From positions 142,559 through 206,558 of the forward strand of contig JAUWOY010000001.1 in assembly GCA_030611885.1 (NCBI GenBank): a stretch of 64,000 bases of DNA, read 5' to 3'. Below the pieces are notes generated by a model, which saw only the letters and a program-made list of their open reading frames with translations, had not been told where the DNA came from and did no database searches. The stretch's first letter is position 1. Every line of letters begins with the position of its first letter. Both the position numbers and the translations under genes were made by a program. This document shows, in pieces, positions 33,100 through 41,058 of this stretch. Source of the DNA: Chloroflexota bacterium (lineage in GTDB: Bacteria > Chloroflexota > Anaerolineae > VGOG01).

Positions 33100-34818
33100 A
33101 TGCACACTTTACCTTTCAACGTTCTTTACTGGCTTCTAGCCCTATCGCCCATCATCGTAGTGCTGATCCTGATGATCGGCTTTCGCTGGGGCGGATCTAA
33201 GGCCGGGCCTGTGGGATGGCTCACGGCTGTCGTTGTGTCCCTGGCCTTTTTCGGCGCTACGCCTGGGCTGCTGGCCTATTCCCAGCTCAAGGGTCTGCTG
33301 CTCACCTTCTACGTCCTGTACATCATCTGGATGGCGCTGGTGCTGTACAACGTCGTCAACGAGGCGGGAGCCATCGCCGTCATAGGCCGCGCCATCTCCC
33401 GCCTCACGGGCGACCGGGTGATGCAGCTCTTGATCCTGAGCTGGGTTTTCAGTGCCTTCCTGCAGGGGGTGGCTGGATTCGGCGTCCCCATCGCGGTGGT
33501 AGCTCCCCTGCTCATCGGCATGGGCTTCGAGCCGACGACGGCGGTGGCGGCTACAGCCATTGGTCATTCCTGGTCGGTCACTTTCGGCGACATGGCCTCG
33601 TCTTTTCAGGTCCTCATCGCGGCCACCGGACTCGGCGGGCTGGAGTTGGCTCCCTGGGCAGCCCTCTTTCTGGGCCTGGCCTGTTTCGGTTGTGGCCTGG
33701 CTGCTGCCCATGCTCACGATGGTGTCAAAGCTCTTCGGCATGGACTGCCAGCTATCTTGATTATCGGCTCTCTGATGAGCGGCACCCAGTATCTGCTGGC
33801 GACCAACGGTCTCTGGAATCTGGCCGGCTTCGTGGCGGGCCTGGTCGGACTTCTGGTAGGAGCAGTGGTGGCTCGCTTGCCCCGCTACCGCGCCGCTTCG
33901 GCAACATCCAGGGCTATTCAGTCTTCGGTCCGGGAGCAAAGCGAGCGCCGGTTGAGTAGCCGCAGGCGTATCGAAACCAAGCGAGCTGGCTTGCCCAGAA
34001 GACCCGCGTGGCTGCGATACGGCTCTCCGCTGCGCTACGAGCCTACTCAGCCGGCGCTGGCCGAAGCCGAAGCGCGCTTGAGCTTGCCCCTGGCTCTGGC
34101 GCCCTATCTGCTCCTCGTCGTGTTGGTCACAGCGGCGGAGCTCTACGCCCCCCTTCACGAACTTCTCAACAGCCTGGTGATCAGGATTCGGTTTCCGGAG
34201 CTCCGCACGACCTACGGCTGGACAACGGAGGCTGGGATGGGGCGAACCATCAGCGTCTTCGGCCACGCCGGGGCTTTGCTGGCTTACACGTCCGCCATCG
34301 GCTACTTTCTCTATCGGCGCAGCGGGCACTACAGTGCAGGAATCCTGCGAAGGATCGCGGCCAACACCTTGCGGAGCGCTGTGCGCTCCAGCATCGGCAT
34401 CGCCTCCCTGGTGGGCATGGCCCTGGTCATGGATCACAGCGGCATGACCTATTTCCTGGCCCAGGGCATCAGCCGAAGCGTGGGAGCGGCTTTCCCCTTC
34501 TTCTCACCTCTCATCGGGGTGCTGGGCGCGTTCATGACCGGCTCCAACACTAACTCCAACGTCATCTTCGCCCCCTTGCAGAAGCAGGCCGCCGAGCTAA
34601 TCGGGATCAGCGTCTTTATCATCCTTGCCGCTCAGACCACGGGCGGCTCTTTGGGGTCCATGCTGGCCCCGGCCAAGATCATCGTGGGCTGCAGCACCGC
34701 CGGGCTGGCCGGGCGCGAGGGGGAGGTTCTTAAGAGGACGCTCCTGCCCGGCCTCTTGATCGCCGCTTGCGTCGGGGCGGTGGCCTGGCTAGCCATCTCT
34801 GTTTTGGGGTTGGGCTAA
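33100..34818 (+). CDS. lctP: L-lactate permease (LctP) with an in-frame repeat insertion
   Basis: 572 aa, polytopic. 'FLQGVAGFGVPIAVVAPLLI' and 'LGAFMTGSNTNSNVIFAPLQ' are signature stretches of lactate/glycolate permeases, proton symporters. ATG 33100 follows AGGAG by seven bases. Residues about 282-320 ('ERRLSSRRRIETKRAG', 'RYGSPLRYEPTQPA') are encoded by a 115-bp palindromic repeat whose sister lies in an intergenic region at 59259. The insert keeps the frame and lies in a charged loop between helices, so function may survive. Confidence 0.9.
   Translation: MHTLPFNVLYWLLALSPIIVVLILMIGFRWGGSKAGPVGWLTAVVVSLAFFGATPGLLAYSQLKGLLLTFYVLYIIWMALVLYNVVNEAGAIAVIGRAISRLTGDRVMQLLILSWVFSAFLQGVAGFGVPIAVVAPLLIGMGFEPTTAVAATAIGHSWSVTFGDMASSFQVLIAATGLGGLELAPWAALFLGLACFGCGLAAAHAHDGVKALRHGLPAILIIGSLMSGTQYLLATNGLWNLAGFVAGLVGLLVGAVVARLPRYRAASATSRAIQSSVREQSERRLSSRRRIETKRAGLPRRPAWLRYGSPLRYEPTQPALAEAEARLSLPLALAPYLLLVVLVTAAELYAPLHELLNSLVIRIRFPELRTTYGWTTEAGMGRTISVFGHAGALLAYTSAIGYFLYRRSGHYSAGILRRIAANTLRSAVRSSIGIASLVGMALVMDHSGMTYFLAQGISRSVGAAFPFFSPLIGVLGAFMTGSNTNSNVIFAPLQKQAAELIGISVFIILAAQTTGGSLGSMLAPAKIIVGCSTAGLAGREGEVLKRTLLPGLLIAACVGAVAWLAISVLGLG
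33944..34058. repeat. 115-bp palindromic element inside lctP, copy 1
   Basis: Terminal repeats AGCGCCGGTTGAGTAG (33944-33959) and CTACTCAGCCGGCGCT (34043-34058), 15 of 16 paired. Internal TATCGAAACCAAGCGAGC and GATACGGCTCTCCGCT stretches are shared with 59259-59375. It inserts about 38 codons without a stop. Confidence 0.85.
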
Positions 34819-34863
34819 TAACATACGATCCCTACGACTCCCCGCACGCCGAAGGGGGCTGAT

Positions 34864-34892
34864 TTGACCGAACGCCCTTTTTGTGGTATATT
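34864..34892 (+). promoter_or_regulatory. sigma-70-type promoter for the restriction-modification pair
   Basis: TTGACC (34864-34869), 17-base spacer ending TGG, TATATT (34887-34892), 22 bases before the TTG start of the methyltransferase. Confidence 0.75.
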
Positions 34893-34913
34893 GACTTTGG
34901 GTAGAGAGTTATT

Positions 34914-35831
34914 TTGAGCAAACTCTGGCGAGTTGGGAATCCTCTGGGGCTGGAAATGCAAAAAGCGATCAAAGTGAAAGATAAGAAACGGAAGAAGGAA
35001 ATAAGATTGGGGCAGCGGACTCCCACGGTGGAAATGGACGATCCTATCTCCCAGGAAATTCACCGAAGGGGGGACTTTGAGCTCAACAGGATCTACTGCG
35101 GGGACTGCTTGGAGGTTATGCAGACAATGCCTGACGAGTTTGTTGATTTGATCATCACCTCCCCGCCTTACAATTTTGGCCTGGATGATTATGAGGGTCA
35201 CGATGATACCAGGAGTTGGGAAACGTATTTCCAGTGGCTAAATGAAGTCTTTGCCGAATGTTATCGAGTTCTGAAACATTCTGGACGCATTTGCGTCAAT
35301 GTTCAGCCCTTGTTTTCCGACTACATTCCCACCCATCACATCGTCTCCCAGCAGCTTCGGGATTTAGGCCTTTTGTTCAAAGCGGAGATACTTTGGGAGA
35401 AGCACAATTATAATTGCAAATATACCGCCTGGGGTAGCTGGAAGAGTCCAAGCATGCCTTACCTTAAGTACACCTGGGAATTCATAGAGGTCTTCTGCAA
35501 AGGCGAGTACAAAAAGGTCGGGCGGGCAGAGAACATAGATATTACAGGCGATGAATTCAAAGAATGGGTCTATGCCAAATGGGATATTGCCCCTGAGTCG
35601 AGAATGAAGGAGCTAGAGCACCCAGCGGTGTTCCCCGAAGAGATCCCCTATCGCTTGATTAGGTTGTTCAGCTACAAAGGCGACGTAGTTTTGGATCCAT
35701 TTAACGGAGTAGGTACGACGACTCTCGTGGCCGCAAGGCTAAAGAGAAATTACATTGGCATTGATATTTCGGAGAAATACTGCCAGAAAGCTCGTGAGAG
35801 GCTACGGGAGTATCAATTATCGCTATTTTAG
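34914..35831 (+). CDS. DNA methyltransferase of a type II restriction-modification system
   Basis: 305 aa. Motif IV 'DLIITSPPYNFGLDD' comes before motif I 'DVVLDPFNGVGTTTLVAARL', the beta order seen in N4-cytosine and N6-adenine enzymes; TSPPY alone does not decide between them. The first 45 residues are basic and may be a recognition arm. TTG start with a weak GAGAG site. The restriction enzyme gene begins ten bases after the stop, so this one protects the host DNA from it. Confidence 0.9.
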   Translation: MSKLWRVGNPLGLEMQKAIKVKDKKRKKEIRLGQRTPTVEMDDPISQEIHRRGDFELNRIYCGDCLEVMQTMPDEFVDLIITSPPYNFGLDDYEGHDDTRSWETYFQWLNEVFAECYRVLKHSGRICVNVQPLFSDYIPTHHIVSQQLRDLGLLFKAEILWEKHNYNCKYTAWGSWKSPSMPYLKYTWEFIEVFCKGEYKKVGRAENIDITGDEFKEWVYAKWDIAPESRMKELEHPAVFPEEIPYRLIRLFSYKGDVVLDPFNGVGTTTLVAARLKRNYIGIDISEKYCQKARERLREYQLSLF

Positions 35832-35840
35832 GGGGGGGCT

Positions 35841-36605
35841 TTGAACTGGCTTGTTCACCAACGCAATTTAGGAACTAAAATAGCCAGGGATTATCACGGA
35901 AGAGGGCAAGATTTCGTGGGGTTCAGGGCTGATGTATATCTACCCTATCAGGAAGAGCAGTTGGGAATAACAGAAATAACTCGACAAGCTGTTTCCGACA
36001 AAGTGCAACTGCTTGAAGATTACTATCGAGAGATAAAAGAGTTCAATCAGGGGAGGTGGATCACTGCGCAATCTAAATTCAGACCTACTGTCCTGGAGGA
36101 GTTTTGCGGCTATTTGTTCAAGGATTTACCTCAGGTGCAGTCCTTGGGGCTGGACTTCTTAAAAAGGGGTATCTATGCGGGTCTGAGAATTGATCAGACG
36201 GGCAACGCTCAGCTAGAGACGAGGGATATAGATTTTTGTATCGGCAAGATAGTTGAAGCCACCTTTGCTGATAAGCCCTGTGACATCAGAATACCCCTCG
36301 TAGCTGTTGAATGCAAGACGTATCTTGACAAGACCATGCTCAGCGGAGCCCAGTTCACCGCGCAGAAAATCAAGGGCGGAACCCCCAGGGTTGCGTTTTT
36401 CGTGATAGCTGAAAGAAACGAGGTTGGTCTTGGTGAGATTCCCTCAGAGAGCCCGATAGACCAGATATACATCCTGCGTGATGGGGGAGACGACCCCGTT
36501 GATTCTCCGACTGTCTGGGAGTTTTTCTGTGAGGTGAAGAGTGTTTTGGAAAGAGTGGATATAGCCAAGGTTATCAAATTGCCTGGCAAGCTGCTTGTAT
36601 TTTAA
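35841..36605 (+). CDS. Bpu10I-like type II restriction endonuclease
   Basis: 254 aa. 'TRDIDFCIGKI' and 'IPLVAVECKTYLDKTMLSGA' form a PD-(D/E)xK site (Asp, then ExK) in the arrangement of the Bpu10I family, which cuts CCTNAGC-type sites. Known Bpu10I is a two-subunit enzyme; only one is present here. TTG start behind a G-run. Terminator at 36639. The specificity here is not known. Confidence 0.75.
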   Translation: MNWLVHQRNLGTKIARDYHGRGQDFVGFRADVYLPYQEEQLGITEITRQAVSDKVQLLEDYYREIKEFNQGRWITAQSKFRPTVLEEFCGYLFKDLPQVQSLGLDFLKRGIYAGLRIDQTGNAQLETRDIDFCIGKIVEATFADKPCDIRIPLVAVECKTYLDKTMLSGAQFTAQKIKGGTPRVAFFVIAERNEVGLGEIPSESPIDQIYILRDGGDDPVDSPTVWEFFCEVKSVLERVDIAKVIKLPGKLLVF

Positions 36606-36638
36606 GGCCACTTTTTCCTTGTTGTTCGCTGCCAAAAG

Positions 36639-36670
36639 AAAGGCCCTCCTTGAAACTTGGAGGGCCTTTT
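36639..36670 (+). terminator. intrinsic terminator behind the restriction gene
   Basis: AAAGGCCCTCC (36639-36649) pairs with GGAGGGCCTTT (36659-36669), then TTGGGTTT. Confidence 0.85.
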
Positions 36671-36684
36671 GGGTTTGCTTGCAG

Positions 36685-36713
36685 TTGAGAAAATCGCCAT
36701 GATGTGGTAGAAT
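36685..36713 (+). promoter_or_regulatory. sigma-70-type promoter for the aminotransferase gene
   Basis: TTGAGA (36685-36690), 17-base spacer ending TGG, TAGAAT (36708-36713), 41 bases before the ATG. Confidence 0.7.
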
Positions 36714-36754
36714 TGGGACGTGCTGCGCAATCCCAAAACACAAAGGAGTTGTCA

Positions 36755-38038
36755 ATGAATGTACAGGAGATTCTCAAGAAACAAGAACAATACGTTTTCC
36801 CCAGCATGATCACCTACTACGAGGAGCCGTTGCCCTTCGAACGAGGGGAGGGGCGGTACCTCTACGGCGTGGACGGCGAGAGGTATCTGGATTTCTTCGC
36901 CGGCATCCTCGTCGTCAGTGTGGGCCACTGCCACCCCCAGGTCACGGAACGAATCTGCCAGCAGGTGCGCACTCTTCAGCACACCTCCACCCTCTACCCC
37001 CACGCCAACATGGTGAACCTGGCCGAGAAATTCGCTCAGATCGCGCCAGGAAAGCTGCAGAAGAGTTTCTTCACCAACAGCGGCACGGAGGCCAACGAGA
37101 TGGCCATCATGTTGGCCAAGGTTTACACCGACGCCCAGGAGGTCATCGCCCTGCGCCACGGCTACAGCGGGCGCTCGGCTCTGAGCATGGCGCTGACCGG
37201 GCACGCTAACTGGCGCATCGGCGGCACCCAGATCCTGGGCATCAAGCACGCCCACAATGGCTACTGCTACCGCTGCCCCTTCAACCGCGAGTACCCCGAC
37301 TGCGACCTGGAGTGCGCCTACGACGTCGAGGAACTGATCCGAACCACGACCTCCGGTCGGGTGGCGGCCCTCATCGCCGAGCCTATCCAGGGTGTGGGCG
37401 GCTTCATCACTCCGCCGCCTGAATACTTCCCCATCGTGGTGGACATCGTGCGCCAGTACGGCGGCATCTTCATCTGTGATGAGGTGCAGACGGGCTTCGG
37501 GCGCACGGGTGAGAAGTGGTTCGGCATTGAGCATTGGGGCGTGGAGCCGGACATCATCACCTGCGCCAAGGGGATAGCCAACGGTGCGCCGATGGGGGCT
37601 ACGGTCGCCACGGCCGAGGTCGCCGATAGCTTCGGGGGGCTGACCATCGCCACTTTCGGCGGGAATCCCGTCTCCTGTGCCGCTGCCCTGGCGACGATAG
37701 AGGTGATCGAGGAGGAGAACCTGGCCAGCAACGCCCAGGTGGTGGGCAGCTACCTGCGAGGGAAGTTGGAGGAGTTGAAGGAGAAGTATCCGCTGGTCGG
37801 CGATGTGCGGGGGATGGGCTTGATGCAGGGCGTGGAGCTGGTCCGCGAGGAGAAGGAGCCGGCTCGCCAAGAGATCCTCCAGGTGTTCGAGGCCACCAGG
37901 CGTCGGGGCCTGCTCATCGGCAAGGGCGGACTGTACGGCAACGTCATCCGCATTGCCCCGCCGCTCAACATCGCCCAGGCCGACGTGGACGAGGCGGTTC
38001 GCATCCTCGACGAGGCGTTTGCGGAGGTGTCGAGGTAG
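36755..38038 (+). CDS. class III aminotransferase (PLP; GABA/acetylornithine type)
   Basis: 427 aa. 'FFTNSGTEANEMAIMLAKVY' (cofactor phosphate loop), 'FICDEVQTGFGRTGEKW' (Asp that contacts the pyridine nitrogen) and 'IITCAKGIANGAPMGATV' (Schiff-base lysine). It transfers an amino group from an omega-amino acid to a keto acid; the exact substrate among 4-aminobutyrate, ornithine or beta-alanine cannot be read off. An extra CxxC-like segment 'YCYRCPFNREYPDCDLEC' is typical of a subgroup. AAAGGAG precedes the ATG. Confidence 0.9.
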   Translation: MNVQEILKKQEQYVFPSMITYYEEPLPFERGEGRYLYGVDGERYLDFFAGILVVSVGHCHPQVTERICQQVRTLQHTSTLYPHANMVNLAEKFAQIAPGKLQKSFFTNSGTEANEMAIMLAKVYTDAQEVIALRHGYSGRSALSMALTGHANWRIGGTQILGIKHAHNGYCYRCPFNREYPDCDLECAYDVEELIRTTTSGRVAALIAEPIQGVGGFITPPPEYFPIVVDIVRQYGGIFICDEVQTGFGRTGEKWFGIEHWGVEPDIITCAKGIANGAPMGATVATAEVADSFGGLTIATFGGNPVSCAAALATIEVIEEENLASNAQVVGSYLRGKLEELKEKYPLVGDVRGMGLMQGVELVREEKEPARQEILQVFEATRRRGLLIGKGGLYGNVIRIAPPLNIAQADVDEAVRILDEAFAEVSR

Positions 38039-38051
38039 TTACAATGGCGGA

Positions 38052-38080
38052 TTGCCTACGGTGGCAAAGAGTGATAGAAT
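38052..38080 (+). promoter_or_regulatory. sigma-70-type promoter for the subtilase gene
   Basis: TTGCCT (38052-38057), 17-base spacer, TAGAAT (38075-38080), 28 bases before the GTG start. Confidence 0.7.
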
Positions 38081-38108
38081 AGGGCTCGGTTTGTGGGAGG
38101 AGACGTTG

Positions 38109-39419
38109 GTGAGGAAAACAGCGACAATCTCTCTCCTGGTCGCTCTGCTCGTCGTCTCGATGAGCGGAAAGCCAGCAGCGGCAACGCGGGCGGGGGTCAC
38201 GCGCTTTAGGCCAGGCAGGGTTTTGGTAAAGTTCAAGGAAGGGGCTTCGGCTGCCGATGTGCGAGCCGCGCTCTCTCGGCGGGGGCTGTCCATCGAGCGC
38301 GAGATCCCCCGCTTGGGCCTCAAAAGCCTGGCAGTGCCCCCTGGTCAGGAGCTGACGATGGCCGAGAGCATGAGGCGTGACCCCGCCGTAGAATACGCGG
38401 AGCTCGATTATCTTGTCTCGGTGGCCGTAATTCCCAGCGATCCCCGTTGGGAAAATCAGTGGGCGCCAGCCAAGATCGGAGCCCCGGCTGCCTGGGAGAT
38501 CACTACCGGCAGCGAGGAGATCATCATCGCTGTGCTAGACACCGGCGTTAAACTGGATCACCCTGACCTGGCGGCCACGGTTTGGACCAATCCTGGGGAG
38601 GTGCCAGCCAACAGCCTGGACGACGATCAGAACGGGAAGGTTGACGACGTTCATGGCTGGCATTTCTATCATCAATGTTCCGGTTCCGAGTGTCTTCCCT
38701 TTGAGGATGATGACCTGCGGGACGATGCCGGCCACGGCACCCATGTGGCCGGCATCGCGGCGGCGGAAACGGATAACCAGGTTGGCATAGCTGGCATATC
38801 TTGGGGAGCTCAGCTTATGCCTGTGAAGGTGCTGGACGAATACGGCGATGGTTGGTACTCCGACGTCATCGCGGGCATCGTTTATGCTACTGATAACGGG
38901 GCTGACGTCGTCAACCTGAGCCTGGGGGGAGAGGAAAGCTCGCAGGCCCTGCAGGAAGCAGTGGATTACAGCCATGCCCAGGGCGTGCTGCTGATAGCGG
39001 CGACGGGCAACACTGGCGGGGCGGTGCTCTACCCGGCTGCTTGTGATCATGTGCTGGGTGTAGGCGCTACCGATGTGAATGACGTCCGGCCAGGATTTTC
39101 CAATTATGGGCCAGAGACGGATGTTGTTGCCCCCGGTGTTTCGATCTATAGCACCTGGCCTCGGCTAGATGGTTATTGGCGCAAGTCTGGCACATCTATG
39201 GCTGCTCCCCACGCGGCTGGCCTGGCAGCTTTGATCTGGTCGGCCAGGCCGGACCTGTCCAACGATCAGGTGGCCCAGGCTATCTCCCGGACTGCCCTTG
39301 ACCTGGGTGCGCCGGGCTGGGACGAATTCTATGGCTGGGGTCGGATAGATGCTTATCGAGCCCTTCTCAGCGTGGGCCATTTCAAGCTTTACGTGCCTTT
39401 TCTCTCTCCGCTCTATTGA
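38109..39419 (+). CDS. secreted subtilisin-like serine protease (S8)
   Basis: 436 aa. Signal peptide residues 1-25 (basic start, hydrophobic run, AAA). Propeptide about 30-105 ('RVLVKFKEGASAADVRAALS'). Catalytic Asp144 in 'AVLDTGVKL', His212 in 'GHGTHVAG', oxyanion Asn301, Ser363 in 'GTSMAAPHAAG'. GTG start with GGAGGAG eight bases upstream. The C-terminus 'FKLYVPFLSPLY' resembles the short YxPf tails common on secreted Chloroflexota proteins, possibly a sorting signal (inference). Confidence 0.92.
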   Translation: MRKTATISLLVALLVVSMSGKPAAATRAGVTRFRPGRVLVKFKEGASAADVRAALSRRGLSIEREIPRLGLKSLAVPPGQELTMAESMRRDPAVEYAELDYLVSVAVIPSDPRWENQWAPAKIGAPAAWEITTGSEEIIIAVLDTGVKLDHPDLAATVWTNPGEVPANSLDDDQNGKVDDVHGWHFYHQCSGSECLPFEDDDLRDDAGHGTHVAGIAAAETDNQVGIAGISWGAQLMPVKVLDEYGDGWYSDVIAGIVYATDNGADVVNLSLGGEESSQALQEAVDYSHAQGVLLIAATGNTGGAVLYPAACDHVLGVGATDVNDVRPGFSNYGPETDVVAPGVSIYSTWPRLDGYWRKSGTSMAAPHAAGLAALIWSARPDLSNDQVAQAISRTALDLGAPGWDEFYGWGRIDAYRALLSVGHFKLYVPFLSPLY

Positions 39420-39435
39420 CTCGGCGGCCCAGCGC

Positions 39436-39464
39436 TGGCGAATCGGACCAGCTTGTGCTATAAT
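39436..39464 (+). promoter_or_regulatory. promoter for the MBL-fold gene
   Basis: TATAAT (39459-39464) with TGC before it (extended -10); TGGCGA 17 bases upstream is a weak -35. Confidence 0.55.
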
Positions 39465-39550
39465 ATGCGGGTATTTCCCACAACGACATAGCGTCAGGTG
39501 CGCGGTGGCTGACGCGCGTGTGTAAAGGTTTGATGGAGGTAGAAATCTAA

Positions 39551-40399
39551 ATGCAGCAAGTTGGACAAGGCATATATGCAGAAACCGGTTATCGAGGGGG
39601 CAATGTAGGCTTCGTGGTCACCAGCGAGGGCGTGATCCTGATCAACACCCCCCTGTCGCCCCTGGAGGCTCGCCAGTGGCGGGAAAAGATCGCCGGAGTG
39701 ACGGATCAAAAGGTGATCTACGTAATTAACACAGATTACCACCCCGAATGTGTCGTGGGCAACCACATTTTCGAGGCCCCCGTTATAGCCCACGAGTTGG
39801 CCTGGAAGAAGATGAAGAGCTACGGCGATGCCTTCCGCCGCCACGTCGCTGGCCGCTTCGAGGACGAACCAGAGGTGGCCACTGAGTTGGAGAGACTCCG
39901 CATCGTTACTCCTCGGATTGCTTTCACCGATGAAATGGACTTGCATAAGGGCAACAAAGTGCTCAAGCTGGTCCACGTTGGGGCGCACACGCCCGCGAGT
40001 ATCATCGTCTGCATCCCTGGGGATGGAGTCCTCTTCTCAGGCGACGTGGTGGTCAACGGCGTGCATCCTCTTATGGGAGAGGCCAACTCCAAGGAGTGGC
40101 TAAATGCCCTGACCTACATTCGGAGGCCGTGGGTGAAAGCGGAGATCATCGTGCCTGGCGAGGGCGAGATATGCGGCAAGGAGGTCACCGAGGAGTTATC
40201 CAGGTACCTCCGCCGATTGCGGGCCAGGATGCGGGGGGCGTATTCGACGGGTCACAGCAGGGCCGAAGCCGTCGCCTCGGTAGCCGAGATGATTGATTTC
40301 TTCCCTGTGGCCGATGGGGAAGAGGGGGAGGCCAAGCAACGGTTTAAGGCCAACGCGGAGCAGGTCTATGGTGAAATAAAGGCCAGAGGGGAAGGGTGA
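39551..40399 (+). CDS. metallo-beta-lactamase-fold protein with an altered metal site
   Basis: 282 aa. Fold is clear ('GNVGFVVTSEGVILINTPLS', 'VHVGAHTPASIIVCIPGDGV', 'FSGDVVVNGVHPLMGE'). The usual HxHxDH metal motif reads DxHxEC ('NTDYHPECVVGNH'). The second-shell His, bridging Asp and a late His ('STGHSRAEA') remain. Either the metal load is different or the activity is changed. AGGTAG-type ribosome site before ATG. Stand-alone gene. Confidence 0.85.
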   Translation: MQQVGQGIYAETGYRGGNVGFVVTSEGVILINTPLSPLEARQWREKIAGVTDQKVIYVINTDYHPECVVGNHIFEAPVIAHELAWKKMKSYGDAFRRHVAGRFEDEPEVATELERLRIVTPRIAFTDEMDLHKGNKVLKLVHVGAHTPASIIVCIPGDGVLFSGDVVVNGVHPLMGEANSKEWLNALTYIRRPWVKAEIIVPGEGEICGKEVTEELSRYLRRLRARMRGAYSTGHSRAEAVASVAEMIDFFPVADGEEGEAKQRFKANAEQVYGEIKARGEG

Positions 40400-40459
40400 A
40401 CGACGGACTGCGGGATTTAACGAACTCTACTCTCCTGCTCCTTTGCCGTGTTTGGTGTT

Positions 40460-40488
40460 TTGCCAGGGGTGTGAATTCGTAGTATAAT
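40460..40488 (+). promoter_or_regulatory. strong sigma-70-type promoter for the 88-aa gene
   Basis: TTGCCA (40460-40465), 17-base spacer, TATAAT (40483-40488). The transcript would begin with the 81-bp double-hairpin element at 40499. Confidence 0.75.
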
Positions 40489-40498
40489 CCGGAAGACC

Positions 40499-40579
40499 CA
40501 ATTATGCTCGGCCTGGATCGCCAGATCCAGGCCAAAAGCGGGGATTTGACAATCCCCTCAGAGCGATTTTGGATCCACT
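40499..40579. repeat. 81-bp double-hairpin element, copy 2
   Basis: Reverse-complement match to 22456-22536 over the full 81 bases. Hairpin 1 GGCCTGGATC..GATCCAGGCC, hairpin 2 GGGGATT..AATCCCC. It lies between promoter and gene, so it is part of the 5' leader. Confidence 0.8.
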
Positions 40580-40606
40580 GAAACCGTACTTGTGAGGAGG
40601 GCTGAT

Positions 40607-40873
40607 ATGGCTGAGGGGAAAGGAATCGAGGAGATAAGGGCGGTTAAAGATCGGCATGGGGAGAGCATTCTCGAAAAAAAGAACGTCGTGGGGCTGGGGA
40701 TCGGATACAAGGAGGTCGAGGGCCAGGAGACCGGGCTGTTGAGCCTGGTGGTGATGGTGAGGAAGAAAGAATCGCGCTCACAACTCGATGCCACAGATCT
40801 GATTCCCTCTGAGATAGAGGGGGTGCCCGTTGACGTGAAAGAGGTAGGGGAGATCGTTGCCCTGTCTTCGTAG
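40607..40873 (+). CDS. stand-alone copy of the protease N-terminal domain (88 aa)
   Basis: Soluble basic-acidic protein: 'ILEKKNVVGLGIGYKEVEGQ', 'LVVMVRKKESRSQLDATDLI', 'GVPVDVKEVGEIVALSS'. It aligns along its length with residues 1-82 of the protease at 41059 ('LLGRRNVVACGVGFKETERG', 'PADIVPKKLGEVKTDVKETG'). It may act in trans as an inhibitor, chaperone or adaptor, or be a decayed paralogue. ATG has GAGGAGG upstream. A 96-bp palindromic element separates the two. Confidence 0.72.
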   Translation: MAEGKGIEEIRAVKDRHGESILEKKNVVGLGIGYKEVEGQETGLLSLVVMVRKKESRSQLDATDLIPSEIEGVPVDVKEVGEIVALSS

Positions 40874-40887
40874 AATCTCAATTGAGT

Positions 40888-40906
40888 GAAGGTCTCCCGA
40901 CCGAGC
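40888..40906. repeat. 19-bp repeat, second copy
   Basis: GAAGGTCTCCCGACCGAGC, exact reverse complement of 24236-24254. Confidence 0.55.
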
Positions 40907-40917
40907 TCTGTTTCTCA

Positions 40918-41013
40918 AGACTTCCGAAGTTTTGGCGGTGTTTACGCGCTGTGGAGCATAAGCAACGAGCCAATGGCAGCGCAGGGTTGAACTCATGGAA
41001 ACTTCGGAAGTCT
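40918..41013. repeat. 96-bp element with 15-bp terminal inverted repeats
   Basis: AGACTTCCGAAGTTT (40918-40932) and AAACTTCGGAAGTCT (40999-41013) are perfect complements. No coding content; MITE-like. It lies between the N-domain gene and the protease. Confidence 0.75.
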
Positions 41014-41058
41014 GACTAAAACCTTATCCGACGATGAGAATTCAAAGGAGGCGAAGAA

